This document shows, one piece after another, positions 23,549 to 30,431 of a DNA stretch of 32,209 nt. Under the pieces are notes generated by a model. That model worked only from the letters and a program-made list of their open reading frames with translations, was not told where the DNA came from and did not search any database. Location of the stretch: IMG/VR virus record IMGVR_UViG_3300049719_000077, positions 1-32,209 of that record; one strand, 5' to 3'. How positions within the stretch are numbered: position 1 is the stretch's first letter; every line of letters starts with the position of its first letter. Source of the stretch: a virus. A program made the translations under genes and the position numbers.

Positions 23549-24178
23549 ATGAAAAAGTCAAATTATCGAAAATCAATTTACGAAGAGCGTAAGTCATATT
23601 CAGAAGAAATGGGATGTGCTTATTTGATTGGATCGATCGTACAAAGTGTTAATATTCGTTTGGGAACGATACGTGAAAAGCTAATTTTAAAATTTTTGAA
23701 AGAATCGGGTAAATTTAGTTCAGTTTCAGGAACAGAAATTAAATTTAATGATAATGTGAATGACGCTCGAACTACTCATCAAATTGATATTGTTTGTATT
23801 ACGAATGATACGGTTGAATTGTTTAACGTAAAACCTGCTACGCATTCAAACACCGATGACCCAATTTACACAGTCAAAACGTATTTGAGGGCAATCTTTT
23901 ATTATAAGACATTGTACCCTAATAAACGCGTTACATATTCTCAACTTTCTCCAAGTGGATATACACATTCAGCATATGAAAAGGCAGGAATATTATCATA
24001 TGATTACAATACATTTTTATCGAATATTTTAAACGTTGAAGTAAATATTGAAAAATTAATTCATAAATCGTATAATGACGTAATGTATAATGCGATGAAA
24101 AAGACTGCTAATGATCTTGAAATTTCACTTAATTACGTCATTGATTTTTGTGTTCATTGTAAAATGTACAACAAATGA
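23549..24178 (+). CDS. Probable type II restriction endonuclease (PD-(D/E)XK-like)
   Basis: This 209-residue, AT-rich protein has features expected of a type II restriction enzyme. A helix GTIREKLILKFLKESG carries Glu 43. TEIKFND and THQIDIVCI give Asp 80 at the end of a beta strand, and VELFNVKPATHSNTD follows with Glu 90 and Lys 95. This resembles the metal-binding Asp, Glu and Lys of PD-(D/E)XK nucleases; the residue two before the Lys is Asn rather than Asp/Glu, a variant. Its length is within the usual range for such enzymes. The next gene is a Dam-type methyltransferase, which strongly supports a restriction-modification pair. Alternatives are another PD-(D/E)XK nuclease or an unrelated protein. 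Confidence 0.5.
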   Translation: MKKSNYRKSIYEERKSYSEEMGCAYLIGSIVQSVNIRLGTIREKLILKFLKESGKFSSVSGTEIKFNDNVNDARTTHQIDIVCITNDTVELFNVKPATHSNTDDPIYTVKTYLRAIFYYKTLYPNKRVTYSQLSPSGYTHSAYEKAGILSYDYNTFLSNILNVEVNIEKLIHKSYNDVMYNAMKKTANDLEISLNYVIDFCVHCKMYNK

Positions 24179-24193
24179 CATAGTGTTTATATT
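24164..24193 (+). promoter_or_regulatory. Class 1 (leaderless) promoter of the Dam-like gene
   Basis: ATGTAC (24164-24169), an 18-nt spacer and TATATT (24188-24193) lie 6 nt before ATG 24200. The -35 part lies inside the end of the putative endonuclease gene, so the methyltransferase can be expressed on its own. Confidence 0.55.
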
Positions 24194-24199
24194 TTATAA

Positions 24200-25003
24200 A
24201 TGCAACCAATTTTTAAATACAGTGGTGGTAAAAAGCGTGAATGTAAATTTCTTAAATCTATTTTGCCACAAATTAACAGGATTGTTGAACCATTTGCGGG
24301 TTCATGTGCGTTAGCATTTTATCTTGAAAAACCAGCTTTAGTGTCAGACGTTCGAAGCGATGTGATAACAACATTACGAGTTGTGCAAGATCAAAAACTT
24401 TATCCTCTTTTGCAAGAGCGTATTGATGAATTGTCAAGCGTCAATGATAAACTAAAATTAAAGGATGAGTTCTATTTGCAACGAGACAATAATTTTGGTT
24501 GTATTAATCCGCTTGACATTGCATACCGTTTTATTGTCATTCGACAGTTAGTGTTTTCCGGCATGGATCGTGTTAACGCAAAGACGGGTAAAGAAAATGC
24601 ACCTTTTGCGTGGTATGGTAGTTTTAAATGTAATTTATCAAAAGTTCATCATGAATTATTACAATCGTGGGAAATTCGACAACAATCATATGAAGAAACG
24701 TTCAAACAATTAAAACAAGATGATCTCGTATTTTTAGATCCCCCATACGCATCTCGTAACAGTACCTATGCGTTAGGTGACCCGGGCAATCAATTACACG
24801 TAAAATTACAAAAACTGTGTAATGAATGCGAACAAAAATTTTTACTCGTTCATTGTGAACATGAATTATATAATGAATTTTGTCTAAAACATGACACAAT
24901 TACAAAAGATTTTATGTATGCACAGAATTTTAAGGGTCGTAATAATACGAAAAGTAAAACAAAACATCTTTACATACGAAATTATAATTTAGATAATATT
25001 TAA
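24200..25003 (+). CDS. Dam-type DNA adenine methyltransferase
   Basis: This 267-residue protein of the D12 class (N6-adenine) has KYSGGKKRECKFL (about 6-18, the FxxGGK-type SAM loop), IVEPFAGSCALAFYL (about 31-45) and VFLDPPYAS (about 177-185, catalytic DPPY), with CEHELYN and KHLYIRNY in the C-terminal part. All core motifs of Dam are present and the length matches Dam and T4 Dam (about 260-280). GATC or a related site is the likely target, but the recognition region is not diagnostic by eye. The gene is AT-rich like the upstream putative endonuclease. Together they look like a transferred restriction-modification cassette between the sheath and the small-protein genes. Confidence 0.88.
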   Translation: MQPIFKYSGGKKRECKFLKSILPQINRIVEPFAGSCALAFYLEKPALVSDVRSDVITTLRVVQDQKLYPLLQERIDELSSVNDKLKLKDEFYLQRDNNFGCINPLDIAYRFIVIRQLVFSGMDRVNAKTGKENAPFAWYGSFKCNLSKVHHELLQSWEIRQQSYEETFKQLKQDDLVFLDPPYASRNSTYALGDPGNQLHVKLQKLCNECEQKFLLVHCEHELYNEFCLKHDTITKDFMYAQNFKGRNNTKSKTKHLYIRNYNLDNI

Positions 25004-25007
25004 TACC

Positions 25008-25313
25008 ATGAAGCTAACACCAATGCAACTGCGAAAGATTATCAAAGAAGAGTTTGACGTTGAAGAAGAAGAGACCAACAGTTTGCTATATGGCGTTGCA
25101 TTTGAACCTGAGGTCGAGCAGGCAATGCGTGATCTGTGCACTGTGTGGTCGAAAAAGTGTCAAGAGCGTCTCAAGGAAGCAAACGTTGAAGTGGGTAGCA
25201 GGAGCATGTCACCTGTTGCAGTAGTCAATTCAACGAAAAATGGTTTACTCGACGAAATACGGGTACAAATTGTAGACGCTTGCGAGAGCGTTGAACGAAA
25301 GTGCGGATTATAA
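25008..25313 (+). CDS. Small protein with capsid-targeting-like N-terminus (1)
   Basis: This 101-residue protein begins MKLTPMQLRKIIKEEFDVEE. The N-terminal motif MKLT-x3-LRxIIxEE recurs in the two following genes and in two genes near 30159-30600. It resembles the short amphipathic capsid-targeting peptides of T4 internal head proteins, and IKE followed by E fits the (I/L)xE cleavage preference of T4-type prohead protease. The remainder is helical and acidic with three Cys. It starts 4 nt after the methyltransferase stop. Function as an internal head protein is inferred from the motif only. Confidence 0.6.
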   Translation: MKLTPMQLRKIIKEEFDVEEEETNSLLYGVAFEPEVEQAMRDLCTVWSKKCQERLKEANVEVGSRSMSPVAVVNSTKNGLLDEIRVQIVDACESVERKCGL

Positions 25314-25314
25314 C

Positions 25315-25563
25315 ATGAAACTAAACGAATTACGAAAAATTATCAACGAAGAACTCATGAGCGTCGTTGAAAAGAAACTTTCAGGTGAACAAAAAGAAAA
25401 AATAAGAACTGTGTTGACAGGAATGTCAATGCATACTAACACAATTATTGATAATCTTGACATTGAGGACATGACTGTCGATCAAATAACAATATTTATT
25501 GACATAGTAAAACGACGTCTTGATAAATTGTCTGCTATTACATCTGGTTTAAATGCGAGATAA
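25315..25563 (+). CDS. Small protein with capsid-targeting-like N-terminus (2)
   Basis: This 82-residue protein is read from ATG 25315, 1 nt after the previous stop; an in-frame upstream start at 25291 overlaps that gene and is rejected. It begins MKLNELRKIINEELM and then is predicted all-helical (VVEKKLSGEQKEKIRTVL and a second helix after residue 50). The motif contains INE followed by E, a possible prohead-protease site. It lies 2 nt before the next member of the family. Confidence 0.6.
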   Translation: MKLNELRKIINEELMSVVEKKLSGEQKEKIRTVLTGMSMHTNTIIDNLDIEDMTVDQITIFIDIVKRRLDKLSAITSGLNAR

Positions 25564-25565
25564 TC

Positions 25566-26068
25566 ATGAAACTTACAGTAAAACAACTTCGTGAGACAAT
25601 TCGCGAAGCAGTCAATGACGAGTTGATGAAAGATGTCATTGTAAACACGGGTAAAGAAGAAAAAGAACTTGACTTTCCTCGTGGTGACATGTCATGGGAC
25701 TTTGCTGACGACGATTGGGACACGTTGGTGTCAAAAGAGCTTCAGAAACAAGGACTGATGCTTGCAGATGAGGACGACATGAACGCTCACGCAAAGCGCG
25801 TCAAGGTGGGCGACGACGAGTACGAAGTGTACGTTGTGCCGATGCCGGCGCGACGGGTGAGGGAAGCAAAGAACGCGGGCTTCGACGACATGAACATGGG
25901 TGACAAGTTCCTGAAGAAGAATGCGAAGTCAAAGAAGTCGCTCGAGCAAGTTGAGCCTGAGAGCGTGTTACCTCAAGCTGAAATTGATAGACTTGCACGA
26001 ACTGACCCAAAGTCAAGCGACAGCGGGACGTCTGGTATCTCAAGGTCATTGACGACAACGAGGGCGGC
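25566..26068 (+). CDS. Interrupted small protein with capsid-targeting-like N-terminus (3), 5' part
   Basis: The open frame from ATG 25566 begins MKLTVKQLRETIREAVNDE. It has an acidic middle (WDFADDDWDTL, about 43-53) and a strand EYEVYVVPMPARRV, ending by its own frame at 26072. From about 26020 the convincing coding signal moves to another frame (DVWYLKVIDDNEGG), as if one G were missing after GCGGG at 26011-26018. That frame reaches 26068 and then meets a structured insert of about 374 nt. Beyond it the same frame class continues as REAIRRGIDD. The gene is therefore frame-shifted once and interrupted once. It may be a pseudogene, an intron-containing gene with a sequencing error, or one using recoding. 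Confidence 0.6.
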
Positions 26069-26442
26069 GTGAGCAGGGGCAGTCGATTTGCCCTTCCGTG
26101 TTCCGGCGAATGTCCGTTCATTACAAGCGTGGCACACCCCGTACCACCGGCCGGTACGTTGATATCATTTTCGATTGCGCGGGCTATGCCACGTGCGCAT
26201 AATGCACTCAAGTGAGTCCACCACGACGACCTCGTAAGAGGTAGGGCCATTAGCCGCCACGTAAGTGGTCGCGATGTACGGTTGAGCTACGGCAATATCG
26301 GACATGCTAGTGATGTCGCATAGGTAACCCCGACATGCCCCGCGTGCCGGGGTTATCAATATTTGGGGGGCCAAGGTTTTGCCTTGTTGGTGCGTCGATA
26401 GGCTGCGAACTCTTTTGGTGTCAGTGGATATGCAGTGCGGAC
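26069..26442 (+). ncRNA. Highly structured non-coding insert, intron-like
   Basis: This stretch lacks any sustained frame and looks more GC-rich than its surroundings. It is packed with hairpins: 26075-26095 (GGGCA/TGCCC), 26140-26158 (CGTACC/GGTACG), 26229-26242 (ACCTC-GTAA-GAGGT), 26257-26268 (CCAC-GTAA-GTGG), 26301-26317 (GACAT/ATGTC), 26325-26355 (TAACCCCG/CGGGGTTA with further inner pairs) and 26372-26386 (CAAGG/CCTTG). Two stems carry GUAA tetraloops of the GNRA class used in ribozyme tertiary contacts. Removing 374 nt (26069-26442, or equally 26071-26444) joins the flanking coding segments in phase. I could not find a canonical group I P7 core or a proper group II domain V, so the class is open. 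CGTGA occurs at both edges (26068 and 26443). Confidence 0.5.
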
Positions 26443-26604
26443 CGTGAAGCAATTCGCCGCGGGATTGACGACGCATTGACGTACGTGACCGTGTCTGACG
26501 AAGAAGACAAGCCGGTAGCGTACAAGATTGAGAACGGAAAAGCAGTGAAGACGTCAGACGTTGTTGCTGATGAGCTTGAGCGAATGTTCATGTTCATGAA
26601 CTAA
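26443..26604 (+). CDS. 3' part of the interrupted 25566 gene
   Basis: These 53 codons plus stop read REAIRRGIDDALTYVTVSDE and end with ELERMFMFMN, a well-formed protein C-terminus with helix, strand and helix. No ATG or GTG start with a ribosome site lies near its beginning. The only in-frame ATG upstream (26335) lies inside a hairpin of the insert. It is therefore best read as the second exon, or severed tail, of the upstream gene. The codon style matches it. Confidence 0.55.
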   Translation, partial: REAIRRGIDDALTYVTVSDEEDKPVAYKIENGKAVKTSDVVADELERMFMFMN

Positions 26605-26918
26605 CGTGGGTACAAACATTTTTGGCACCGCAATTTTTGCATGTATTCGAAGTCAAATAACCAATGATGAAACATGTCTTCACCGATCAACATGTTACAT
26701 GCATTGCACATGTGCGATATACCGCTCATTGAGCCATGAAATTGCGCGCCAATGTGACAGTTAACTTCTTCACGCATTCGAATGATGTTGTCTGCAACTG
26801 GCTTTACGAGAGATCGCCAGTGATCAATGCAGGAACATTTAAGTTCAAGCTCTTCGAGCAATGCGATGTTTTCATTGATGAGGGCGAGAAGTTTCGTTGA
26901 TGCGAGCGAGTAATTCAT
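26601..26918 (-). CDS. Hypothetical Cys-rich helical protein, convergent
   Basis: This 105-residue protein is on the minus strand and overlaps the end of the 26443 segment by 4 nt, tail to tail. It has an N-terminal helical part (LLALINENIALLEELELKC), then CSCIDHW, MCNACNM and LRCQKCL, suggesting a zinc site near the C-terminus. No good forward frame exists over most of this stretch, which supports the minus-strand call. No clear Shine-Dalgarno is visible upstream of ATG 26918. Function is unknown. Confidence 0.5.
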   Translation of the reverse strand: MNYSLASTKLLALINENIALLEELELKCSCIDHWRSLVKPVADNIIRMREEVNCHIGAQFHGSMSGISHMCNACNMLIGEDMFHHWLFDFEYMQKLRCQKCLYPR

Positions 26919-26979
26919 TGAGCTTATGCTGTCGGTAGCGTTTTCATAATTTAATCTCGTAAACCAAGTTCCTACACCC

Positions 26980-27042
26980 GTACACCTTGACGACGCTTGC
27001 TTCTTCGGCGACTGTAATTAATTTATCACACAAAAGGTGTAC
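26980..27042. repeat. 9-bp inverted repeat upstream of the tail tube gene
   Basis: GTACACCTT (26980-26988) and AAGGTGTAC (27034-27042) are perfect inverse complements separated by 45 nt. They lie between the convergent gene start and the tail tube promoter box. They could be a regulator site or an RNA stem; no T tract follows. Confidence 0.4.
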
Positions 27043-27057
27043 GTACACATTGTCATA

Positions 27058-27065
27058 ATATTTAT
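27058..27065 (+). promoter_or_regulatory. Class 2 (late-like) promoter box of the tail tube gene
   Basis: ATATTTAT lies 16 nt before ATG 27082, with the Shine-Dalgarno TTGGAGA between them, as for sheath 2. Confidence 0.45.
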
Positions 27066-27081
27066 CATTTGGAGATTATAC

Positions 27082-27573
27082 ATGGCCGAGACTTTAGACG
27101 TTACATCAATGTTGAACAATACCTTCGAGCCCGCGAGAAAAAATCGCTTTATCCTCGCGATCGAAGGTATAGATTCATTTCTCATCTCATCCACAAAAGT
27201 TCCTTCGTACACGACTGATGAAGTTGAGATTCCTTTCATGAACACGACACGTTACGTTGCCGGCAAGACAAAGCCTGTACCCATGCCGGTGACTTTGCAC
27301 AGCGCGATTGCGCCATCAGGCGCGCAGCAGATCACAGAGTGGATGCGAACGTGTTTTGACCCAGTTTCGGGTAGGTCGGGGTATGCGGATTTTTACAAAC
27401 GAGACGTGCAATTGAAATTACTAGATCCTGTCGGGACAGTAATTTCCCTCTACGATATAAAAGGCGCATGGTTACAAGGTGACGTCGATATGGGCGAATT
27501 AACGTACGAAGATGCAGGATTGTTGGATATTTCCATAACGTTACGTTTCGACATCGCGGTTTTGCAGTATTAA
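27082..27573 (+). CDS. gp19: Tail tube protein, T4 gp19-like
   Basis: This 163-residue protein starts at ATG 27082 (TTGGAGA upstream); a longer in-frame start at 27037 lies ahead of the promoter box and is rejected. It matches the T4 gp19 plan (163 residues). PARKNRFILAIEGIDSFLIS parallels the T4 segment starting at PNLFQVEI. STKVPSYTTDEVEIPFMNTT and RYVAGKTKPVPMPVTLH follow, then IKGAWLQGDVDMGELTYEDA, which parallels T4 IKGLWPTNVGELQLDWDSNN. A final strand ITLRFDIAVLQY ends it. It forms the inner tube around which the sheath assembles. T4 order (18 then 19) is kept but with about 3.6 kb of accessory genes between. Confidence 0.88.
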   Translation: MAETLDVTSMLNNTFEPARKNRFILAIEGIDSFLISSTKVPSYTTDEVEIPFMNTTRYVAGKTKPVPMPVTLHSAIAPSGAQQITEWMRTCFDPVSGRSGYADFYKRDVQLKLLDPVGTVISLYDIKGAWLQGDVDMGELTYEDAGLLDISITLRFDIAVLQY

Positions 27574-27603
27574 TTTATCATAATCTCCAAAAATTTCATC
27601 ATT

Positions 27604-27631
27604 CGCTCGTTTTCACGAGCGTTTGGTGTTT
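27604..27631 (+). terminator. Intrinsic terminator after the tail tube gene
   Basis: The 7-bp stem CGCTCGT with ACGAGCG around the loop TTTC is followed by TTTGGTGTTT. Confidence 0.8.
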
Positions 27632-27637
27632 AAAGAT

Positions 27638-27666
27638 TTGTACACACGTGTTCAATGTGATACAAT
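27638..27666 (+). promoter_or_regulatory. Class 1 (leaderless) promoter of the 27674 homing endonuclease
   Basis: TTGTAC (27638-27643), a 17-nt spacer and TACAAT (27661-27666) lie 7 nt before ATG 27674, with no Shine-Dalgarno. This is the clearest case of the module. Confidence 0.7.
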
Positions 27667-27673
27667 TAAATAA

Positions 27674-29344
27674 ATGAAGTCTGAACGTTTAAAGTGCATG
27701 TTTTGTGACCGAGATTTTGGCCAAGAAAAACCATTTGTCACTCACCTTGAAAACGCACATGAAGTAGCACAAGGTGAAGAACAAATGAAACTGTACATGA
27801 AGTTGAATGACATCAACGACAGGCCAACATGTCAATGTTCATCCGATTGTGACAAACAAATTACGTGGCTCGGTTGGAAAAAAGGATTTTCTGGTTCGCG
27901 TTACGCTCGTGGCCACAACGCAGTCATAGACACATGCTTCAGGACAAAGGCAAAAGAGTTCGCAAAAAAGCGCGAAGAAGGTTATAGAAGTGGAAAGTAT
28001 AAAGTCTGGAACGATGGGTTGACAAAAGAAACGTCTGAAAAGATTGTTGAGATGGCAGAAAAGACGTCAGTGACCTTACAACAAGGATACGAAACGGGAC
28101 GTTTGGTTACATGGCAAAAGTCTGATCCGGATCACGCTGAAGCTGCTTGGAAAAAATTATCAGAAACTAAAAAAGAAAATTTTGCGACCGGTAAAACAGT
28201 ACCGTGGATAAAAGGTCTCACAAAGGAAACTGATGAGCGTGTAGCGAATATTTCACAAGGAATTTTAAAGTACTTTGAGACACATGATCGTGCAAACAAA
28301 ATGAAGGCCGACGAGTTTTATGTCATAGCAAATCGACATGATGATAAATTTGAGCTCCTGTCGACATACGATGATTATGAACAGTGGCGTGTCGCAAGGT
28401 TAAAATTTAGGTGTAGAACGTGTAATCATGTGCAAGAAAAAAGTTTAGCGATGTATTGCGATACTCCGCTTTGTTTCAATTGTCATCCAAAATCTTCACA
28501 ACCACAGCTTGAAATTTACGATTACGTGAAGTCATTGATACAAGATGAAGTTTTGCTGAACGATCGTACTTTGATCTCTCCAAAAGAAGTCGACATTTAC
28601 ATTCCTTCTCGAAATTTTGCAATCGAATACAATGGATTATATTGGCACAGCGAAGCGTGTATAAAAGACATCGACTATCATCAGAAAAAGCACGTTGCTT
28701 GCGAAGAAAAAGGCATTTCATTATTATTCGTGTTTCAAGACGAATGGCGAGACAAACGTAAAATTATTGAGACAATGATTGCACATCGCTTAGACGTGTT
28801 TAATGAAAAGTTCGACGCTCGTAAGTTACGTGTCATAAAGAAAAAGAATGATCTGACATTTTTCAATCAAAATCACCTTGACGGTGGAGCGCGTGCAAAG
28901 ACAATGTTTTGTCTCGTTGATGAAGCAAATCGAGTTGTTGCGGCGATGTCACTTAGAGGTCCGATATACAATGGTAAGAAATATTCTGAATATTATGAAA
29001 TTGCGCGCGCTGCATGTTTATCAAACGTTAACGTCAGAGGATGGCTTGGCAAGCTCACGAAGGCTTGTCATGACTTTGCGATAAGCGAAGGTAAAAAAGG
29101 ATTGATAACATACGTGGATCAACGAGTGGGTTCAGGAAAGGCATACGAAAAAGCGGGATGGAAGGTATTGAAATTTAGCACCGGAAATCGATTTTGGTGG
29201 ACTGACGATTGGGAGAGATTTGATCGAGGCAAATGCAAAGCAGATAAGTCTCGTGGAATGTCAGAAAAAGAAGTCGCGTCAGAACGTAAGCTTCATCGCA
29301 TCTACGGCTGCGCAAATTCGTTGTTCGTGTACGAGAAAGTGTAA
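27674..29344 (+). CDS. Vsr/EDxHD-type homing endonuclease with C-terminal GNAT-like domain
   Basis: This 556-residue protein starts with a C2H2-type finger (C8, C11, H24, H29), then a Cys cluster CQCSSDCDK and ARGHN, as in the 9062 protein. A long polar NUMOD-like stretch follows (about 100-215). The catalytic domain lies at about 272-345. QLEIYDYVKSLI supplies Glu, EVDIYIPS supplies Asp near 307, and AIEYNGLYWHSE supplies the His, the Vsr-like homing endonuclease pattern. Residues from about 385 resemble a GNAT-fold domain (NQNHLDGGARAK, AAMSLRGP, RGWLGKL, GKAYEKAGWKV). Such fusions occur in phage nucleases annotated as Hef-like. It lies just after the tail tube terminator and probably targets a site next to gene 19. 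Confidence 0.82.
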   Translation: MKSERLKCMFCDRDFGQEKPFVTHLENAHEVAQGEEQMKLYMKLNDINDRPTCQCSSDCDKQITWLGWKKGFSGSRYARGHNAVIDTCFRTKAKEFAKKREEGYRSGKYKVWNDGLTKETSEKIVEMAEKTSVTLQQGYETGRLVTWQKSDPDHAEAAWKKLSETKKENFATGKTVPWIKGLTKETDERVANISQGILKYFETHDRANKMKADEFYVIANRHDDKFELLSTYDDYEQWRVARLKFRCRTCNHVQEKSLAMYCDTPLCFNCHPKSSQPQLEIYDYVKSLIQDEVLLNDRTLISPKEVDIYIPSRNFAIEYNGLYWHSEACIKDIDYHQKKHVACEEKGISLLFVFQDEWRDKRKIIETMIAHRLDVFNEKFDARKLRVIKKKNDLTFFNQNHLDGGARAKTMFCLVDEANRVVAAMSLRGPIYNGKKYSEYYEIARAACLSNVNVRGWLGKLTKACHDFAISEGKKGLITYVDQRVGSGKAYEKAGWKVLKFSTGNRFWWTDDWERFDRGKCKADKSRGMSEKEVASERKLHRIYGCANSLFVYEKV

Positions 29345-29385
29345 TTTTCTTCCTCCATTGTTTACTATCTCCTCATGCGTTGTGA

Positions 29386-29401
29386 CATGCGCTCTCGCAT
29401 G
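29386..29401. repeat. Small hairpin before the 29430 gene
   Basis: CATGCG and CGCATG form a 6-bp stem around CTCT. A third CATGCG lies at 29374-29379. No T tract follows, so an operator or a leader hairpin is as likely as a terminator. Confidence 0.35.
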
Positions 29402-29429
29402 ACCTCAACAATAAACAAAGGAAAAACAC

Positions 29430-29636
29430 ATGAAAAGCAATGACACAGTCATGTACGGTGATGTTGGTGAGAGATTTAAGTTGTTTGCACAGAATATAGG
29501 CGACGGGTGGGAAGTCTCAGCAATCGTCAATGCAGAACATCGTAACGACGTTGTGTGTCAAGCTGACGAATTTACGTTGTTGAACATATTTTTGACATTT
29601 TTTGACAGGTATCCTAAGCCTGATGAAGACATGTAG
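29430..29636 (+). CDS. Small hypothetical protein
   Basis: This 68-residue protein has a good Shine-Dalgarno (AAAGGAAAA) before ATG 29430. The sequence suggests a small alpha/beta fold with an acidic C-terminus (YPKPDEDM). Function is not recognised. It has a leader with a hairpin, in contrast to the leaderless genes nearby. Confidence 0.55.
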   Translation: MKSNDTVMYGDVGERFKLFAQNIGDGWEVSAIVNAEHRNDVVCQADEFTLLNIFLTFFDRYPKPDEDM

Positions 29637-29660
29637 GCGATGTGTAAGAAACGTGTAGGA

Positions 29661-29689
29661 GTGTAAATTCTTTGAGAAAGTGATATACT
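29661..29689 (+). promoter_or_regulatory. Class 1 (leaderless) promoter of the 29696 gene
   Basis: GTGTAA (29661-29666), a 17-nt spacer and TATACT (29684-29689) lie 6 nt before ATG 29696. Confidence 0.55.
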
Positions 29690-29695
29690 GAGTTC

Positions 29696-29935
29696 ATGGC
29701 AAGAGAATACGTTGTAACAATTCCCGTAGTAGGTTTCATCTCGTACACTGTTGAAGTCGATGATGACGTCATCAACGAAAAGGACGCTCGTAAGGCAGCC
29801 ATTGATCTTGCGTGGGATGAGTACAATGACGACGAAGATCATCGTTCAGTCGAGTGGAATGCCATTGAAAGCGTATGCACAGGTAACGTGTGTCGAGCTC
29901 CGGTGAACGACATTGAAGTTGACAAGATGGGATGA
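29696..29935 (+). CDS. Small acidic hypothetical protein
   Basis: This 79-residue protein has an N-terminal hydrophobic beta hairpin (YVVTIPVVGFISYTVEV), then an acidic helical part (EKDARKAAIDLAWDEYNDDE) and a short tail with two Cys. The fold resembles small phage proteins of unknown role. It overlaps the next gene by ATGA, so both are likely expressed together from the promoter at 29661. Confidence 0.6.
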   Translation: MAREYVVTIPVVGFISYTVEVDDDVINEKDARKAAIDLAWDEYNDDEDHRSVEWNAIESVCTGNVCRAPVNDIEVDKMG

Positions 29936-30150
29936 GTGTAATGAAATTTGATTTTTCAAAATATGATACAATTTATGTTTTTGCATCTCGCATTGGTGAA
30001 GACCTGCATGAATACGCAAAAACTGCGACAAGCGAAGAATTTGCAAATACGATTGATGAATTGGTTAACCTCTCTCGCGAAGAAGGACGATACTACGAGT
30101 TTGAAAGAGAAAAGAACGATTACGACTTTGTGTGTGAAGATGATGAATAG
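29932..30150 (+). CDS. Small acidic hypothetical protein
   Basis: This 72-residue protein starts at ATG 29932 (ATGA overlap); ATG 29941 is an in-frame alternative. It is mainly helical with an acidic C-terminus (DFVCEDDE). Function is not recognised. Confidence 0.5.
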   Translation: MSVMKFDFSKYDTIYVFASRIGEDLHEYAKTATSEEFANTIDELVNLSREEGRYYEFEREKNDYDFVCEDDE

Positions 30151-30158
30151 TTATTGAT

Positions 30159-30428
30159 GTGATACTGACAATTTCTGCTTTGCATAAAGCAATCAATGAA
30201 GAGCTCTACAAGAACTTGACAGGTACGTCGAGCGTTGTTGATTTTGAGACGGGTGTCGATTGGATCAAAGTTTACTTTAGTTCAGGTTGGGCCTACACGT
30301 ATTCTTATGACAGTGCAGGTCGAAACAATGTTACGTGGATGAAGCGACATGCAAAGCGTGGCGAAGAGCTTTGCAGATACATCCACAAGTACGTGAAATT
30401 CAGGTACGAGAGCAAAGAAAGATATTAA
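30159..30428 (+). CDS. Small protein with capsid-targeting-like N-terminus (4)
   Basis: This 89-residue protein starts with GTG 30159 and reads MILTISALHKAINEELYKNL, a looser version of the MKLT...LRxIIxEE motif. INE followed by E is again a possible prohead-protease site. The rest combines strands (VDWIKVYFSSGWAYTYSYD) with a basic helical C-terminus. The GTG start has no strong ribosome site. The assignment to the motif family is tentative. Confidence 0.5.
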   Translation: MILTISALHKAINEELYKNLTGTSSVVDFETGVDWIKVYFSSGWAYTYSYDSAGRNNVTWMKRHAKRGEELCRYIHKYVKFRYESKERY

Positions 30429-30431
30429 ATA

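Noticed and set aside
26251-26285. Possible group II intron domain V: AGCCG pairing with CGGTT around a GUAA-capped stem.
   Set aside because: Domain V has a nearly symmetrical 34-nt hairpin with a 2-nt bulge. Here a 10-nt one-sided stretch separates the stems and the order of conserved bases is lost, so it is not claimed as domain V.
25801-26476. Minus-strand open frames of 149 and 103 codons across the structured insert.
   Set aside because: Their composition is low-complexity Ser, Arg and Leu with no fold signature. They overlap convincing forward coding and lack ribosome sites, so they look like shadows of GC-rich sequence.
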